A stretch of DNA of 64,000 nucleotides from an uncultured Thermanaerothrix sp. (GTDB taxonomy: Bacteria; Chloroflexota; Anaerolineae; Anaerolineales; Anaerolineaceae): the NCBI RefSeq assembly GCF_938028735.1, contig NZ_CALIMF010000014.1, positions 248,001 to 312,000 on the forward strand. The letters run 5' to 3'. The translations under genes and the position numbers were made by a program. Below, piece after piece: positions 35,354 to 43,645 of this stretch. How positions within the stretch are numbered: the first letter of the stretch is position 1; each line of letters begins with the position of its first letter. The notes below the pieces were generated by a model, which did not search any database, was not told the DNA's origin, and saw nothing but the letters and a program-made list of their open reading frames with translations.

Positions 35354-36297
35354 CACTTCCCCTCTCTGCCGATAAACACTTGCTGGTGATCGGGGCTGCC
35401 AGCCTCGACGTTGTAGGCCGTCCCTTTGATAACCTACAAAGTGGGACCTCTGTGCCCAGCCAAGTACGCCCCTCCTTCGGTGGAGTTGCCCGCAACGTGG
35501 CTGAGAACTTGGCCCGTCTAGGCCTGCCGGTAACTCTGATTAGCGCCGTGGGTGAGGACCCAATTGGACGGCAATTGCTGGAGCATACCGCCAACGTGGG
35601 GGTGGACATCTCGGCTTGCCTGCGCGTCAGCGATTACGGAACAGCCTCCTATGTTGCCGTTCTGGCCCGCGAAGGTAATTTAGAGTATGGGCTTGACGAC
35701 ATGCGCATCCTTTCACGCCTGACAGCCGAGTACTTAAAGTCACAAGAGGCGCTTTTCCACACTGCCAGTTTGGTCTTTGTGGATGCCAATCTGTCCAAAC
35801 CGGCATTGCGAGCCGTATTCCAGATGGCACGGCGGGCCAGAATTCCCGTCTTTGCTGATGCAACGTCAGTAACGTTGGCACCACGCCTCCTTCCGTTCCT
35901 GCCCCGCCTGACTTTTCTAACGGCCAATCGCCTGGAAGCCACGGCCCTTTTGCAGGACAACATCCAGGTTAACGACCGCTTCACGGCTCTAGAAGCCGCC
36001 CGTGCGTTTATCCGCTTGGGGGTACAAATCGCCGTGATCGCGCTGGCGGAATTTGGGGTTTGCTACGCTACCTCCGCAACCAGTGGACATGTGCCTGCTA
36101 TTCGCACTCGGGTGATTGATCCCACTGGTGCTGGGGATGCCATGACGGCCGCCATCATCTTCGGTCTGATGAACAACATGGATATAGACGAAGCGGTGCG
36201 CCTGGGGGTCTCGGCGGCCAGCCTGACCCTCAGTCACCCCGGTTCGGTATCGCCTCAGTTATCTTTAGAAAGCCTTTATGAAAGGTTGATTGCGTAA
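35350..36297 (+). CDS. psuK: PfkB-family pseudouridine kinase
   Basis: Phosphorylates pseudouridine to pseudouridine 5'-phosphate. The ribokinase-fold protein has 315 residues, with the N-terminal signature VIGAASLDVVGRP, PSFGGVARNVAENLARLG, and the ATP/active-site motif DPTGAGDAMTAAIIFGL with the catalytic Asp. PfkB motifs alone do not give the substrate; the call rests on the directly following pseudouridine-phosphate glycosidase, whose stop-to-start spacing with psuK is zero. It overlaps the second SPFH-like gene by 4 bases. Confidence 0.88.
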   Translation: MTLPLSADKHLLVIGAASLDVVGRPFDNLQSGTSVPSQVRPSFGGVARNVAENLARLGLPVTLISAVGEDPIGRQLLEHTANVGVDISACLRVSDYGTASYVAVLAREGNLEYGLDDMRILSRLTAEYLKSQEALFHTASLVFVDANLSKPALRAVFQMARRARIPVFADATSVTLAPRLLPFLPRLTFLTANRLEATALLQDNIQVNDRFTALEAARAFIRLGVQIAVIALAEFGVCYATSATSGHVPAIRTRVIDPTGAGDAMTAAIIFGLMNNMDIDEAVRLGVSAASLTLSHPGSVSPQLSLESLYERLIA

Positions 36298-37221
36298 ATG
36301 AAACAACACATCCGTCTCTACCCCGAGGTCCACCACGCTCTGGAAAACGGCTACCCTGTGGTGGCCCTTGAATCTGCCGTAATTACCCATGGGCTTCCAT
36401 ACCCCGAAAACGTTCAGCTTGCCGAAGAACTGGAACAAACCGTTCGTAATGAGGGGGTCATCCCGGCCACCGTTGCCTTTCTCGATGGGTATATCCAAGT
36501 AGGACTGAGCCCAGAAGACCGCCAGCGGTTGGCAACTGCTCCCCACAAGCGTAAAGTGAGCCTGCGCGATATAGGAATCGTGCTTTCACGGAAAGAGGCA
36601 GGAGGAACCACAGTTGCCGCCACCCTGCAAATCGCTCATCAGGTAGGGATCAAGGTCTTTGCCACGGGCGGCATCGGAGGCGTTCATCGCGAGTCCCCGT
36701 TCGATGTCTCTGCAGATCTGCCTACGCTATCCAGGACACCATTAGTTGTGGTTTCAGCAGGCGCCAAAGCCATTCTTGATCTCCCTGCCACATTGGAAGT
36801 TTTAGAAACGATGGGAGTGCCGGTCGTTGGTTATCGCACCGATGAGTTTCCGGCTTTTTACTCTCGAGAAAGTGGACTACCTGTCAACGTGCGCGTTGAA
36901 AGCCCCCAAGAAGTAGCGGAAATAGCCAAGATCCAATGGGAATGTCAGGTGAATAGCGCCATTTTAGTTGTTAACCCTCCACCTGCTGATACCGCCTTGC
37001 CCAGAGAAACTATTGAAGCCCTCATCCAAAAGGCTGTTCATGAAGCCCTCGATCAGGGCGTCCGCGGCGCAGAGGTGACACCCTTCCTATTGGCCCGTGT
37101 TAGCGCTCTCAGTGGTGGGGAAAGTCTGAAAGCCAACCTGGCCCTGCTCAGAAATAACGCTCGCTTAGCCGCCCAGATCGCCCATCATCTTTATACGCCG
37201 CGCCACCAGTTCAGAGCCTAG
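36298..37221 (+). CDS. psuG: pseudouridine-5'-phosphate glycosidase
   Basis: Splits pseudouridine 5'-phosphate into uracil and ribose 5-phosphate, cleaving the C-C glycosidic bond, so the product can be salvaged. The 307-residue protein has the conserved blocks VALESAVITHGLPYPEN, RDIGIVLSRKEAGGTTVAAT, FATGGIGGVHR, VVSAGAKAILDLPATLE and GYRTDEFPAFYSRESG. The length is standard. It is the last gene of the plus-strand group; no clear terminator is seen in the 32 bases before the convergent gene. Confidence 0.95.
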   Translation: MKQHIRLYPEVHHALENGYPVVALESAVITHGLPYPENVQLAEELEQTVRNEGVIPATVAFLDGYIQVGLSPEDRQRLATAPHKRKVSLRDIGIVLSRKEAGGTTVAATLQIAHQVGIKVFATGGIGGVHRESPFDVSADLPTLSRTPLVVVSAGAKAILDLPATLEVLETMGVPVVGYRTDEFPAFYSRESGLPVNVRVESPQEVAEIAKIQWECQVNSAILVVNPPPADTALPRETIEALIQKAVHEALDQGVRGAEVTPFLLARVSALSGGESLKANLALLRNNARLAAQIAHHLYTPRHQFRA

Positions 37222-37253
37222 TCCACCACCAATCTTTGACCTATGTCCCATGA

Positions 37254-38246
37254 TCAGGGGGGCGAGGTGGACGTAGGCCAGCGCGTATCCGTGGGTCTTG
37301 GCGTCAAGGTCGGGCGTGGGGTGGCTGTGGGCGGGAGTGTCCGCGTGGGGGTAGGCGTCCAAGAAGGTCGCGGCGTCGCTGTGAAGGTCGAGGTTGGTGA
37401 AGGAAGCGGGGTGCGGGTTATCGTGGGGGAAAGCGTAAACGTTGGGGTTGCACTTACCGTAGGCGTAGGCGAACGAGTAGGGGTTGAGGTTGGTGGATTT
37501 CCTACAACGGTAAAGCGCCCCGACGTTTTCCACTGGGAGCCCACGAATATTTGTACCTCGTATTCGCCAGCCTGCCAGTCTTCAGAACGCGGTGTACAAT
37601 CCGTATAACCAAAACCGCCTGTTCCACCGTCCCAGGGTTTGGTTTCGTAGCAAATTCGCTGACCATCGCTCAAACGATACCAAATAGCAGTCCACTGAGA
37701 ACCGGGTATCATCTGATCATAAGAAAACGTCCCGTATAGGGTCGTAATTGGTTGTTGAAATTCAAACTGTGGGTTAACAGGTTGAAACGCACTATTTACG
37801 GCACGCGCGAACTGCAATGGACTAAAGACAGCGCCCGGATTGGGGGTAACGGTATTCTGAATTTGCGCCGCAATATCAGCGGGTAGGAAAGGCGTAGGGG
37901 TTATAGAAGGGGTTTCGGTAATAGTGGGGGTTAAGGTGATGGTCGGCGTTAATGTAATGGTAGGAGTCAACGTGATGGTCGGGGTGAGCGTTACCGTTGG
38001 GGAAGGGGGAAACACCCGGTAAAGCGCTGGTTCTGCGTACCGGTTGGTCAACAACGCCAACCCACCCATCGCCAGTGCTAAGAAGATCAACCGCCACCCC
38101 CGGGCCACTCGGGCACGGCGGATACGGAAATAGGTCAAGCGGCGAGCCCCTCGGATGGTTCGCACTCCCAGCCAAAAGCTCAGTATCAAACCCAGCAATA
38201 GAAGGATAAACGTGGTTTGAACAGCCGTGCGAATATCAAGATTCAT
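37254..38246 (-). CDS. Thr-Pro rich membrane protein, unknown function
   Basis: 330-residue protein starting at ATG 38246, the codon directly before a membrane helix; a longer frame reaches 38315. Two hydrophobic helices (about 9-27 and 50-66) with a basic loop between them anchor it. An external part then begins with a Thr-Pro linker containing four TLTPTI repeats, goes on to a compact domain of about 125 residues with YGTFSYDQMIPGSQW and GGFGYTDCTPRSEDW (probably beta-sandwich), and ends in a Thr/Pro/Ser tail of about 80 residues. Such tails are common in Chloroflexota surface proteins and may be glycosylated or span the cell wall. It stands convergent to psuG and divergent from the kinase gene. 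Confidence 0.7.
   Translation of the reverse strand: MNLDIRTAVQTTFILLLLGLILSFWLGVRTIRGARRLTYFRIRRARVARGWRLIFLALAMGGLALLTNRYAEPALYRVFPPSPTVTLTPTITLTPTITLTPTITLTPTITETPSITPTPFLPADIAAQIQNTVTPNPGAVFSPLQFARAVNSAFQPVNPQFEFQQPITTLYGTFSYDQMIPGSQWTAIWYRLSDGQRICYETKPWDGGTGGFGYTDCTPRSEDWQAGEYEVQIFVGSQWKTSGRFTVVGNPPTSTPTRSPTPTVSATPTFTLSPTITRTPLPSPTSTFTATPRPSWTPTPTRTLPPTATPRPTLTPRPTDTRWPTSTSPP
37920..37991 (-). repeat. four tandem 18-bp units encoding TLTPTI
   Basis: Inside the Thr-Pro rich gene, four consecutive codon blocks of 18 bases each encode TLTPTI. The DNA copies differ at synonymous positions, so the peptide, not the DNA, is kept. Repeat number could vary between strains. Confidence 0.85.
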
Positions 38247-38348
38247 CGGTGAGCATGTTCTCCATGAAAATTGCTTCTCGATTATAGCATGGGTTGAGAA
38301 AGGGTTATTAGACACAATACTGGAGTTGAAAACTTAACCCCAAGTTTA

Positions 38349-38378
38349 TTGTGAGGTTGGCCCGGATGCCATTAAAAT
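38349..38378 (+). promoter_or_regulatory. promoter of the kinase gene, probably leaderless
   Basis: TTGTGA (38349-38354) and TAAAAT (38373-38378) are 18 bases apart. Seven bases separate the -10 box from the ATG at 38386 and no ribosome site is seen, which suggests a leaderless transcript. Confidence 0.45.
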
Positions 38379-38385
38379 TGAAGCA

Positions 38386-40569
38386 ATGGCACTAACTCCT
38401 GGCACACTGCTCAATCGGCGATATCGGATAGTCTCGATCTTGGCCCAAGGGGGGATGGGGGCTATCTACCATGCTGTAGATGAGAATCTGGGCATCCAGG
38501 TAGCGGTCAAGGAGAATCTCTTCCTGGCCGAAGAATATGCGCGCCAATTCCAACGCGAAGCCAATATTTTGGCCAGTGTGCGTCACCCTAACCTCCCGCG
38601 GGTCATTGATTATTTTGCCATTCCCAACCAGGGACAGTACCTGGTTATGGATTACATCGAAGGTGAGGATTTACGCCAGCGCATCGAGCGGCTGGGCACC
38701 CTAGGCGAAAATGAGGTTGTTCTAATTGGAATTGCCATTTGCAATGCCCTGGAATATCTTCATTCGCGCCACCCCCCCATTATCCACCGCGATATCAAGC
38801 CTGGTAACATCAAGGTCACACCCGAGGGAAAAGTCATTCTGGTAGATTTCGGCCTGGCCAAGTTAATGCTCGAGGATCAGCGCACTACCACTGGTGCCCG
38901 TGCCATGACGCCAGGTTACTCGCCCCCTGAACAATATGGAGTTGCCCCTACCGATGCTCGTACAGATATCTATTCCCTGGGTGCCACTCTTTACGCCGCT
39001 GTAACCGGGGTCATTCCCGAAGATGGGCTTGCGCGTCTGACCGGCCAGGCTGAACTAACCCCAGTGCGCCAGTTGGCCCCCAGGGTGTCCCGCCGCTTGG
39101 CTAGCGTTATTGAAAAAGCACTTGCTGTAGAACCCGAAAAACGTTATCAAACGGCAACCGATTTCAAGCGGGCTCTGATGGAAGCCAGCAATTTACCTCC
39201 TCTTTTGGAAGAACTAACCCTTATTCCCCCTCCTCAAGCAGAACCCCCTCTCCCCATTGCTAGCCCGGTAGGCGAGGACAAAAAAGTTCTTACCCAACCC
39301 TTACCTACCGCCAGCCCCATTTATCGCCCCACCCCGCGCTCTCTCAATCGCAAAAGCCACCAGCGAATTTGGCGTCTTTTTGGAATGGTAACAACAGCTG
39401 TTGCATTGGCCTTTCTGTTTACCCTGGTTCCGGATGTACCTAAATGGGTACGTGGCCAGATTTTGAATCTAACGGCATGGTCAGGTTCCCCTACCTCCAC
39501 CCCATTCGAGAATCTTGAGTCGTCCCATACACCAGAAACAATTGCAACTCTGCCAATAATCGGCGTAAGTCCTGAACCCACCTCTCCTGTCGCAACGCTG
39601 TTTCCTACTTTATCCCCTTCTCCGCTAAGCACCCAAGCCCCGCCGACCCCTACCCCAACCCCAACCCTTACACCAGCTCCCACACCTTTTGGCGGAAGTG
39701 GCGAGATCGCCTTTGCGTCAAACCGTACCGGCATTATGCAGATATGGTTGATGAACGCCGATGGCACCAATCAACGCCCTATTACCAGTCTGCCGGATGG
39801 GGCTTGCCAACCAGCCTGGTCGCCAGATGGGCGGCGGTTGGCATTTATCTCGCCCTGCCGCGAAAAGCGCAACCTCTATGAAGGAACCAAGATTTATATA
39901 CTAGACATCGCCCAAGGGGGTACTCCCGAATTATTGCCATTACCTCCTAGCCCAGCCGCCGATTTCGATCCGGCCTGGTCACCGGATGGTAACCGCATTG
40001 CATTTACCTCCTTGCGAGCAGGGCAACCCGATATTTACGTTTATGATCTTATTACAAGCACCCTTTTACGTTTGACCGATTCGCGATACGTTGAAAAGCA
40101 ACCCGCCTGGTCACCCACAGGCACCCAAATCGCCTTCGTGCGCGAAGCCCCATATGGCCAAATTTGGGTGATGTCCGATACTGGACAATACCCAATCCGG
40201 TTCACGGTAAGCGGCGAGTTAAACAACCTATGGCCAGTTTGGAGTCTAGATGGAAGCGTCATCTTCTACAGCCAAACGCGACCTTCGTCGAACATTCCCT
40301 GGCTGATGAGTATGCGCTACGAAGATCGAGGCACTTCTAACAAGGAAGTGCGCATTCCCCCAAAAAACGAGCCAGATGTGGGGCCAGTCGCGAAAGTTAG
40401 CCTCTCACCAGACGGAAACTGGTTGGCTTTCGAATCCTGGCCGGATGGCACCAACCACGATATCTACATTATGACCATCAATGGTGGCAATCGCATCCGT
40501 CTAACTACCGACAAAGATTTTGACTTTGGAGCAGCCTGGCGCCCTCCCCTCCGTTTGCCCAGTCCCTAA
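38386..40569 (+). CDS. Ser/Thr protein kinase with external TolB-like propeller
   Basis: 727-residue membrane receptor kinase. The PknB-type kinase domain (about 10-270) is complete, with glycine loop AQGGMGAIYH, Lys42 in VAVKE, catalytic HRDIKPGNIKV, DFGLAK and the activation-loop end TPGYSPPEQYG. A Pro-rich juxtamembrane stretch leads to one membrane helix near 330-350. A Thr-Pro linker follows outside, then a C-terminal WD40-like/TolB beta-propeller of about 280 residues with repeated blades such as IAFASNRTG, PAWSPDGRRLAFIS and LSPDGNWLAFESW. The propeller probably senses a cell-surface ligand. Substrates are unknown. A protein phosphatase partner is not adjacent. Confidence 0.93.
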   Translation: MALTPGTLLNRRYRIVSILAQGGMGAIYHAVDENLGIQVAVKENLFLAEEYARQFQREANILASVRHPNLPRVIDYFAIPNQGQYLVMDYIEGEDLRQRIERLGTLGENEVVLIGIAICNALEYLHSRHPPIIHRDIKPGNIKVTPEGKVILVDFGLAKLMLEDQRTTTGARAMTPGYSPPEQYGVAPTDARTDIYSLGATLYAAVTGVIPEDGLARLTGQAELTPVRQLAPRVSRRLASVIEKALAVEPEKRYQTATDFKRALMEASNLPPLLEELTLIPPPQAEPPLPIASPVGEDKKVLTQPLPTASPIYRPTPRSLNRKSHQRIWRLFGMVTTAVALAFLFTLVPDVPKWVRGQILNLTAWSGSPTSTPFENLESSHTPETIATLPIIGVSPEPTSPVATLFPTLSPSPLSTQAPPTPTPTPTLTPAPTPFGGSGEIAFASNRTGIMQIWLMNADGTNQRPITSLPDGACQPAWSPDGRRLAFISPCREKRNLYEGTKIYILDIAQGGTPELLPLPPSPAADFDPAWSPDGNRIAFTSLRAGQPDIYVYDLITSTLLRLTDSRYVEKQPAWSPTGTQIAFVREAPYGQIWVMSDTGQYPIRFTVSGELNNLWPVWSLDGSVIFYSQTRPSSNIPWLMSMRYEDRGTSNKEVRIPPKNEPDVGPVAKVSLSPDGNWLAFESWPDGTNHDIYIMTINGGNRIRLTTDKDFDFGAAWRPPLRLPSP

Positions 40570-40578
40570 GCGCATTGC

Positions 40579-41538
40579 TTATAACAAATTAGGGGCATAC
40601 CGGTCCGCAAACAGCGCTGGCAGGCCGCCCGTATGCCAGAACAGAATGCGCTCACTCGGTTTGAAAAAACCACTCCGGATTAGGTCAATCATCCCTGCCG
40701 CGGCACGCCCGGTGTAAACGGGATCCAGTAGAAGTCCTTCATAGCGGGCAAAAAGTTGAATGGCTTCAACTTCTCGCGCGCCCATGACCCCGTAACCGGC
40801 ACCGATATAGTCATCGTTCGCTTCCACTTCATGAGGCGTGATTCGCACGGCTTCCCCTAATCTGTCGGCAGCCTGTGAGGCCAATTCCGCTACGCGCTCT
40901 TTGACCCAGTCCACGGGATGGTCCACACTGATTCCTAAGATCCGACCACGCCAGCCGCTTAGACGCGCTCCCAGCGCCAAACCAGCCTGTGTACCTGCCG
41001 AAGATGAAGCCAGCACAATCCAATCGGCCTCACCGCCTTGCTCTATGAACTCTTTGAATGCATACACATAGGCAATGGCTCCGATGGGGGTCGAAGCACC
41101 CAATGGGATAAGATAGGGTCGCCGTCCTTCTTCCCAGGCTTTCTGAAAGACATCCTGTAAAACAGCCTCATAGGTCTCCCGTGTTGCCCACGTGACTTCC
41201 GCTCCAAACAGACGATCTAACAAATAGTTACCCGATGGAACCTCAGGGGGCTCACCGAAAAGCACCAACGAGCAGCCCATCCCTAAACGAGCGGCCAGTG
41301 CGGCGGTCTGACGACAGTGATTGGACTGAACCGCTCCCACCGTGATCAGGGTTTGAGCCCCATGAGCCTGAGCCTCTGCAACGACGAATTCCAATTTGCG
41401 CGTTTTGTTCCCACCTAGTGCCAAACCAGTCTGGTCGTCTCGTTTAACCCAGAGGCGAGGCCCCCCCAATGCCGCACTCAGCCGTGGCAAAGGTTCAATA
41501 GGGGTAGGTAAGTGAGCAATACGAATTCGTGGGATCAT
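40579..41538 (-). CDS. PLP-dependent D-cysteine desulfhydrase / ACC deaminase family enzyme
   Basis: Fold-type II PLP enzyme of 319 residues. The PLP lysine lies in LALGGNKTRKLEF. VGAVQSNHCRQTAALAARLG binds the substrate carboxylate region, and a C-terminal WHTGGLPALF supports the family. Members degrade D-cysteine to pyruvate, H2S and ammonia, or deaminate 1-aminocyclopropane-1-carboxylate; the sequence alone does not separate these. It overlaps the FemAB-type gene by 4 bases and ends the surface-polysaccharide run, so a role in supplying or removing a D-amino acid near the wall is possible but unproven. Confidence 0.88.
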   Translation of the reverse strand: MIPRIRIAHLPTPIEPLPRLSAALGGPRLWVKRDDQTGLALGGNKTRKLEFVVAEAQAHGAQTLITVGAVQSNHCRQTAALAARLGMGCSLVLFGEPPEVPSGNYLLDRLFGAEVTWATRETYEAVLQDVFQKAWEEGRRPYLIPLGASTPIGAIAYVYAFKEFIEQGGEADWIVLASSSAGTQAGLALGARLSGWRGRILGISVDHPVDWVKERVAELASQAADRLGEAVRITPHEVEANDDYIGAGYGVMGAREVEAIQLFARYEGLLLDPVYTGRAAAGMIDLIRSGFFKPSERILFWHTGGLPALFADRYAPNLL

Positions 41539-42653
41539 GCGGTCACCTCACGGCGAAGTTTGTCCTGAGTACGTCGGCGCATCCACGCAAGTAAGCGAGG
41601 AATAATGCGCGTGTACAAAGTATACCATTGCCGTCGCACTGGTAAGTCCCAGGCCCCGATCCAACGTATTACCTGCCCGCCCAATCCTTGTTTAAATCGA
41701 AATACCCCCCACATCGGATCGTCTTCTCGAAATTCGTCGGGCGCACCCCACAAATCATAAACCCGGCACCCCCGCGCATGTGCCAGGCGCATGGCCTCCC
41801 ACTGCAGCAGATAATTAGGCATTTTATCCCGGTGCAGTTCCCGCGACATTCCGTAAAAATACCAGGCGCGGTGAGCAAAAACCAACATCACCAAACCAGC
41901 CACCGGAACCCCTTCCACTTCGGCGATGAGCAGCTCCGCCATCCCGCTTTCCATAAATGTCTTCCAAACCTGCTGATAGTAAGCCTCAGGGCGAATCACA
42001 AACCCATCACGTACCGAAGTTTCTGCATACATGCGATACAACACGGGTAAATCTTCGAGGAGGGCCCGTCGCACTAACACCCCCTTACGTTGAGCCAGCC
42101 GGATATTGTAGCGGGTTTTTTGCTTCATCCGAGCCAACCAAGTCTCCTCCTCACCGTCCAGCAAGAGGACGAAGGTATTTCGGAATTGTACCTGCTCTGC
42201 GGAGAAGCACCACCCTTCCATCCTCAAATCCTGCAGGGTTTCCTCAGCAGTGGGATTGTTCCATGCTTCGGGCGTGCCCAAAATACCCCCCCCTGCTTCC
42301 AAATCCGGATCTATCTTGATAAATATGGCCCCTTGCATCCGCGCCAACCGATGCAGATCTTTCAAAACTTGCCGCCGCAAGGTTGTATCAGCCCAATCCA
42401 TCACCGGCCCACGCGGAACATACATCACACTCAAAGGCGTCACATATCTCCCCAAGCGCAATGGCCGGCGCAGGATCAAAGCCATAGCACGCACGTTCCC
42501 GCTCCTATCTCTCCAAACATAGGGGAAGGGTTGCCATCCATAGGAGGACTTGATATGTCCCCACTCCCAAGTTTGCAGAATATGGGCGCTTGAAAAATCA
42601 GACAAAATATGATTCCAAACCAACCGGTCTTCAAGACGTTCTAGGGCGATCAT
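41535..42653 (-). CDS. FemAB-family aminoacyltransferase, second copy
   Basis: GNAT-like transferase of 372 residues related to FemA/FemX, which add amino acids from aminoacyl-tRNA to peptidoglycan precursors. Family signs are LQTWEWGHIKSSYGW near the N-terminus, KQKTRYNIRLAQRKGV in the middle, AWYFYGMSRELHRDKMPNYL and a C-terminal GVFRFKQGLGG. A long helical arm is absent, as in the shorter FemX-like proteins. It overlaps both neighbours by 4 bases. The preceding gene encodes a close paralogue; together they may add two successive residues of a cross-bridge. The substrate in this lineage is unknown. Confidence 0.9.
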   Translation of the reverse strand: MIALERLEDRLVWNHILSDFSSAHILQTWEWGHIKSSYGWQPFPYVWRDRSGNVRAMALILRRPLRLGRYVTPLSVMYVPRGPVMDWADTTLRRQVLKDLHRLARMQGAIFIKIDPDLEAGGGILGTPEAWNNPTAEETLQDLRMEGWCFSAEQVQFRNTFVLLLDGEEETWLARMKQKTRYNIRLAQRKGVLVRRALLEDLPVLYRMYAETSVRDGFVIRPEAYYQQVWKTFMESGMAELLIAEVEGVPVAGLVMLVFAHRAWYFYGMSRELHRDKMPNYLLQWEAMRLAHARGCRVYDLWGAPDEFREDDPMWGVFRFKQGLGGQVIRWIGAWDLPVRRQWYTLYTRIIPRLLAWMRRRTQDKLRREVTA

Positions 42654-43645
42654 CCAAATTCTCCTCGACGACGAATTCGCCAGAACCAGCGGTAGACGCG
42701 GTATAAATTAGGCTGGAACACCCAATCCCACGCTCCTACTGAACGGCGAACACGCCCCCCAAAGCCCCGTTTGAAACGATAAACCCCCCACAGCCCTTCA
42801 GTGCGTTGGGCAAACTCGGCTTCTAACGTAGCTTCATCCGCATCAGGAATCCCCCATAAATCATACACCTGACAACCCTGCCTGGCAGCCCAGCGCATGG
42901 CTTCCCATTGCAAGAGATAAGTTGGCATCCGATGACGCTCCTGGTCGCCCGAAGCTCCATAAAAATACCAAGCCCGATGTCCCCAAGCAAAGGCCATCAG
43001 CCCCGCCAGGGGCTTGCCCTCGTACTCCGCCATTAAGAGCACACAATGTCCCCCGGGGGTAAACCATTGATAGGCACGTTCATAGTAGTTTAAAGTATGG
43101 ATACCGAAGCCATCACGTCGGGCCGTCATTTCCATCAAAGCATAAAACGCAGACAGATCCCGCGATTCCCGAACCACTACGCCTTTTTTCTGGGCCAAAC
43201 GGATGTTATAACGTGTTTTCTGCTTCATCCGCTCCAACCAGTCTTCTTCGTCACCCTCCAAACTAATCTCAATGGTACGACGCGGCTGGATTGGTTCAGA
43301 AGCGTGAAAACCCGGCAACTGTGCCCGAGGATCAAACGCTAGAGGTTCCCAGGCATCGGGCTCAACCTTGAGAAAAATGGCCCGCTCCCGCCGACATAGA
43401 GCTTCGATCTCCGGCCATAAATCTGCCCAATTTTCCCCAACCGGTCCCTTTGGAATATAGGCGATGCTTAGGCCCATTGGCAAACGGCGCAACAACACCT
43501 GTGCCCCTGTTTGCCCTGATACCACCCACACGACTTGCCAGCCGAACTCCGCCTTAAGCATTCCCCACATTGGGGTTTGTAGAAGGTGGGCCTCCGGATG
43601 GTCACGAAGAAACGCTTCCCACTCGGCACGGTTTAACTGAGGCAT
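42650..43645 (-). CDS. FemAB-family aminoacyltransferase, first copy
   Basis: 331-residue paralogue of the next gene, with the same motifs: LLQTPMWGMLKAEFGW, MKQKTRYNIRLAQKKGV, HRAWYFYGASGDQERHRMP and YRFKRGFGGRVR. It probably transfers an amino acid to a lipid-linked wall precursor at the inner face of the membrane. It lies between the CapD-like dehydratase (1-base overlap) and the second copy (4-base overlap), so wall peptide and surface sugar genes are cotranscribed. The similarity to lipid II:glycine glycyltransferases is clear, the amino acid donor is not. Confidence 0.9.
   Translation of the reverse strand: MPQLNRAEWEAFLRDHPEAHLLQTPMWGMLKAEFGWQVVWVVSGQTGAQVLLRRLPMGLSIAYIPKGPVGENWADLWPEIEALCRRERAIFLKVEPDAWEPLAFDPRAQLPGFHASEPIQPRRTIEISLEGDEEDWLERMKQKTRYNIRLAQKKGVVVRESRDLSAFYALMEMTARRDGFGIHTLNYYERAYQWFTPGGHCVLLMAEYEGKPLAGLMAFAWGHRAWYFYGASGDQERHRMPTYLLQWEAMRWAARQGCQVYDLWGIPDADEATLEAEFAQRTEGLWGVYRFKRGFGGRVRRSVGAWDWVFQPNLYRVYRWFWRIRRRGEFG

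Noticed and set aside
37243-37608. Plus-strand Val/Gly-rich open frame opposite the Thr-Pro gene
   Set aside because: It is the antisense of the Thr/Pro/Ser tail; repetitive codons keep the opposite strand open. No ribosome site or family.
37920-37991. Tandem repeat considered as a CRISPR-like array
   Set aside because: Units are 18 bases without spacers and code for a Thr-Pro peptide.
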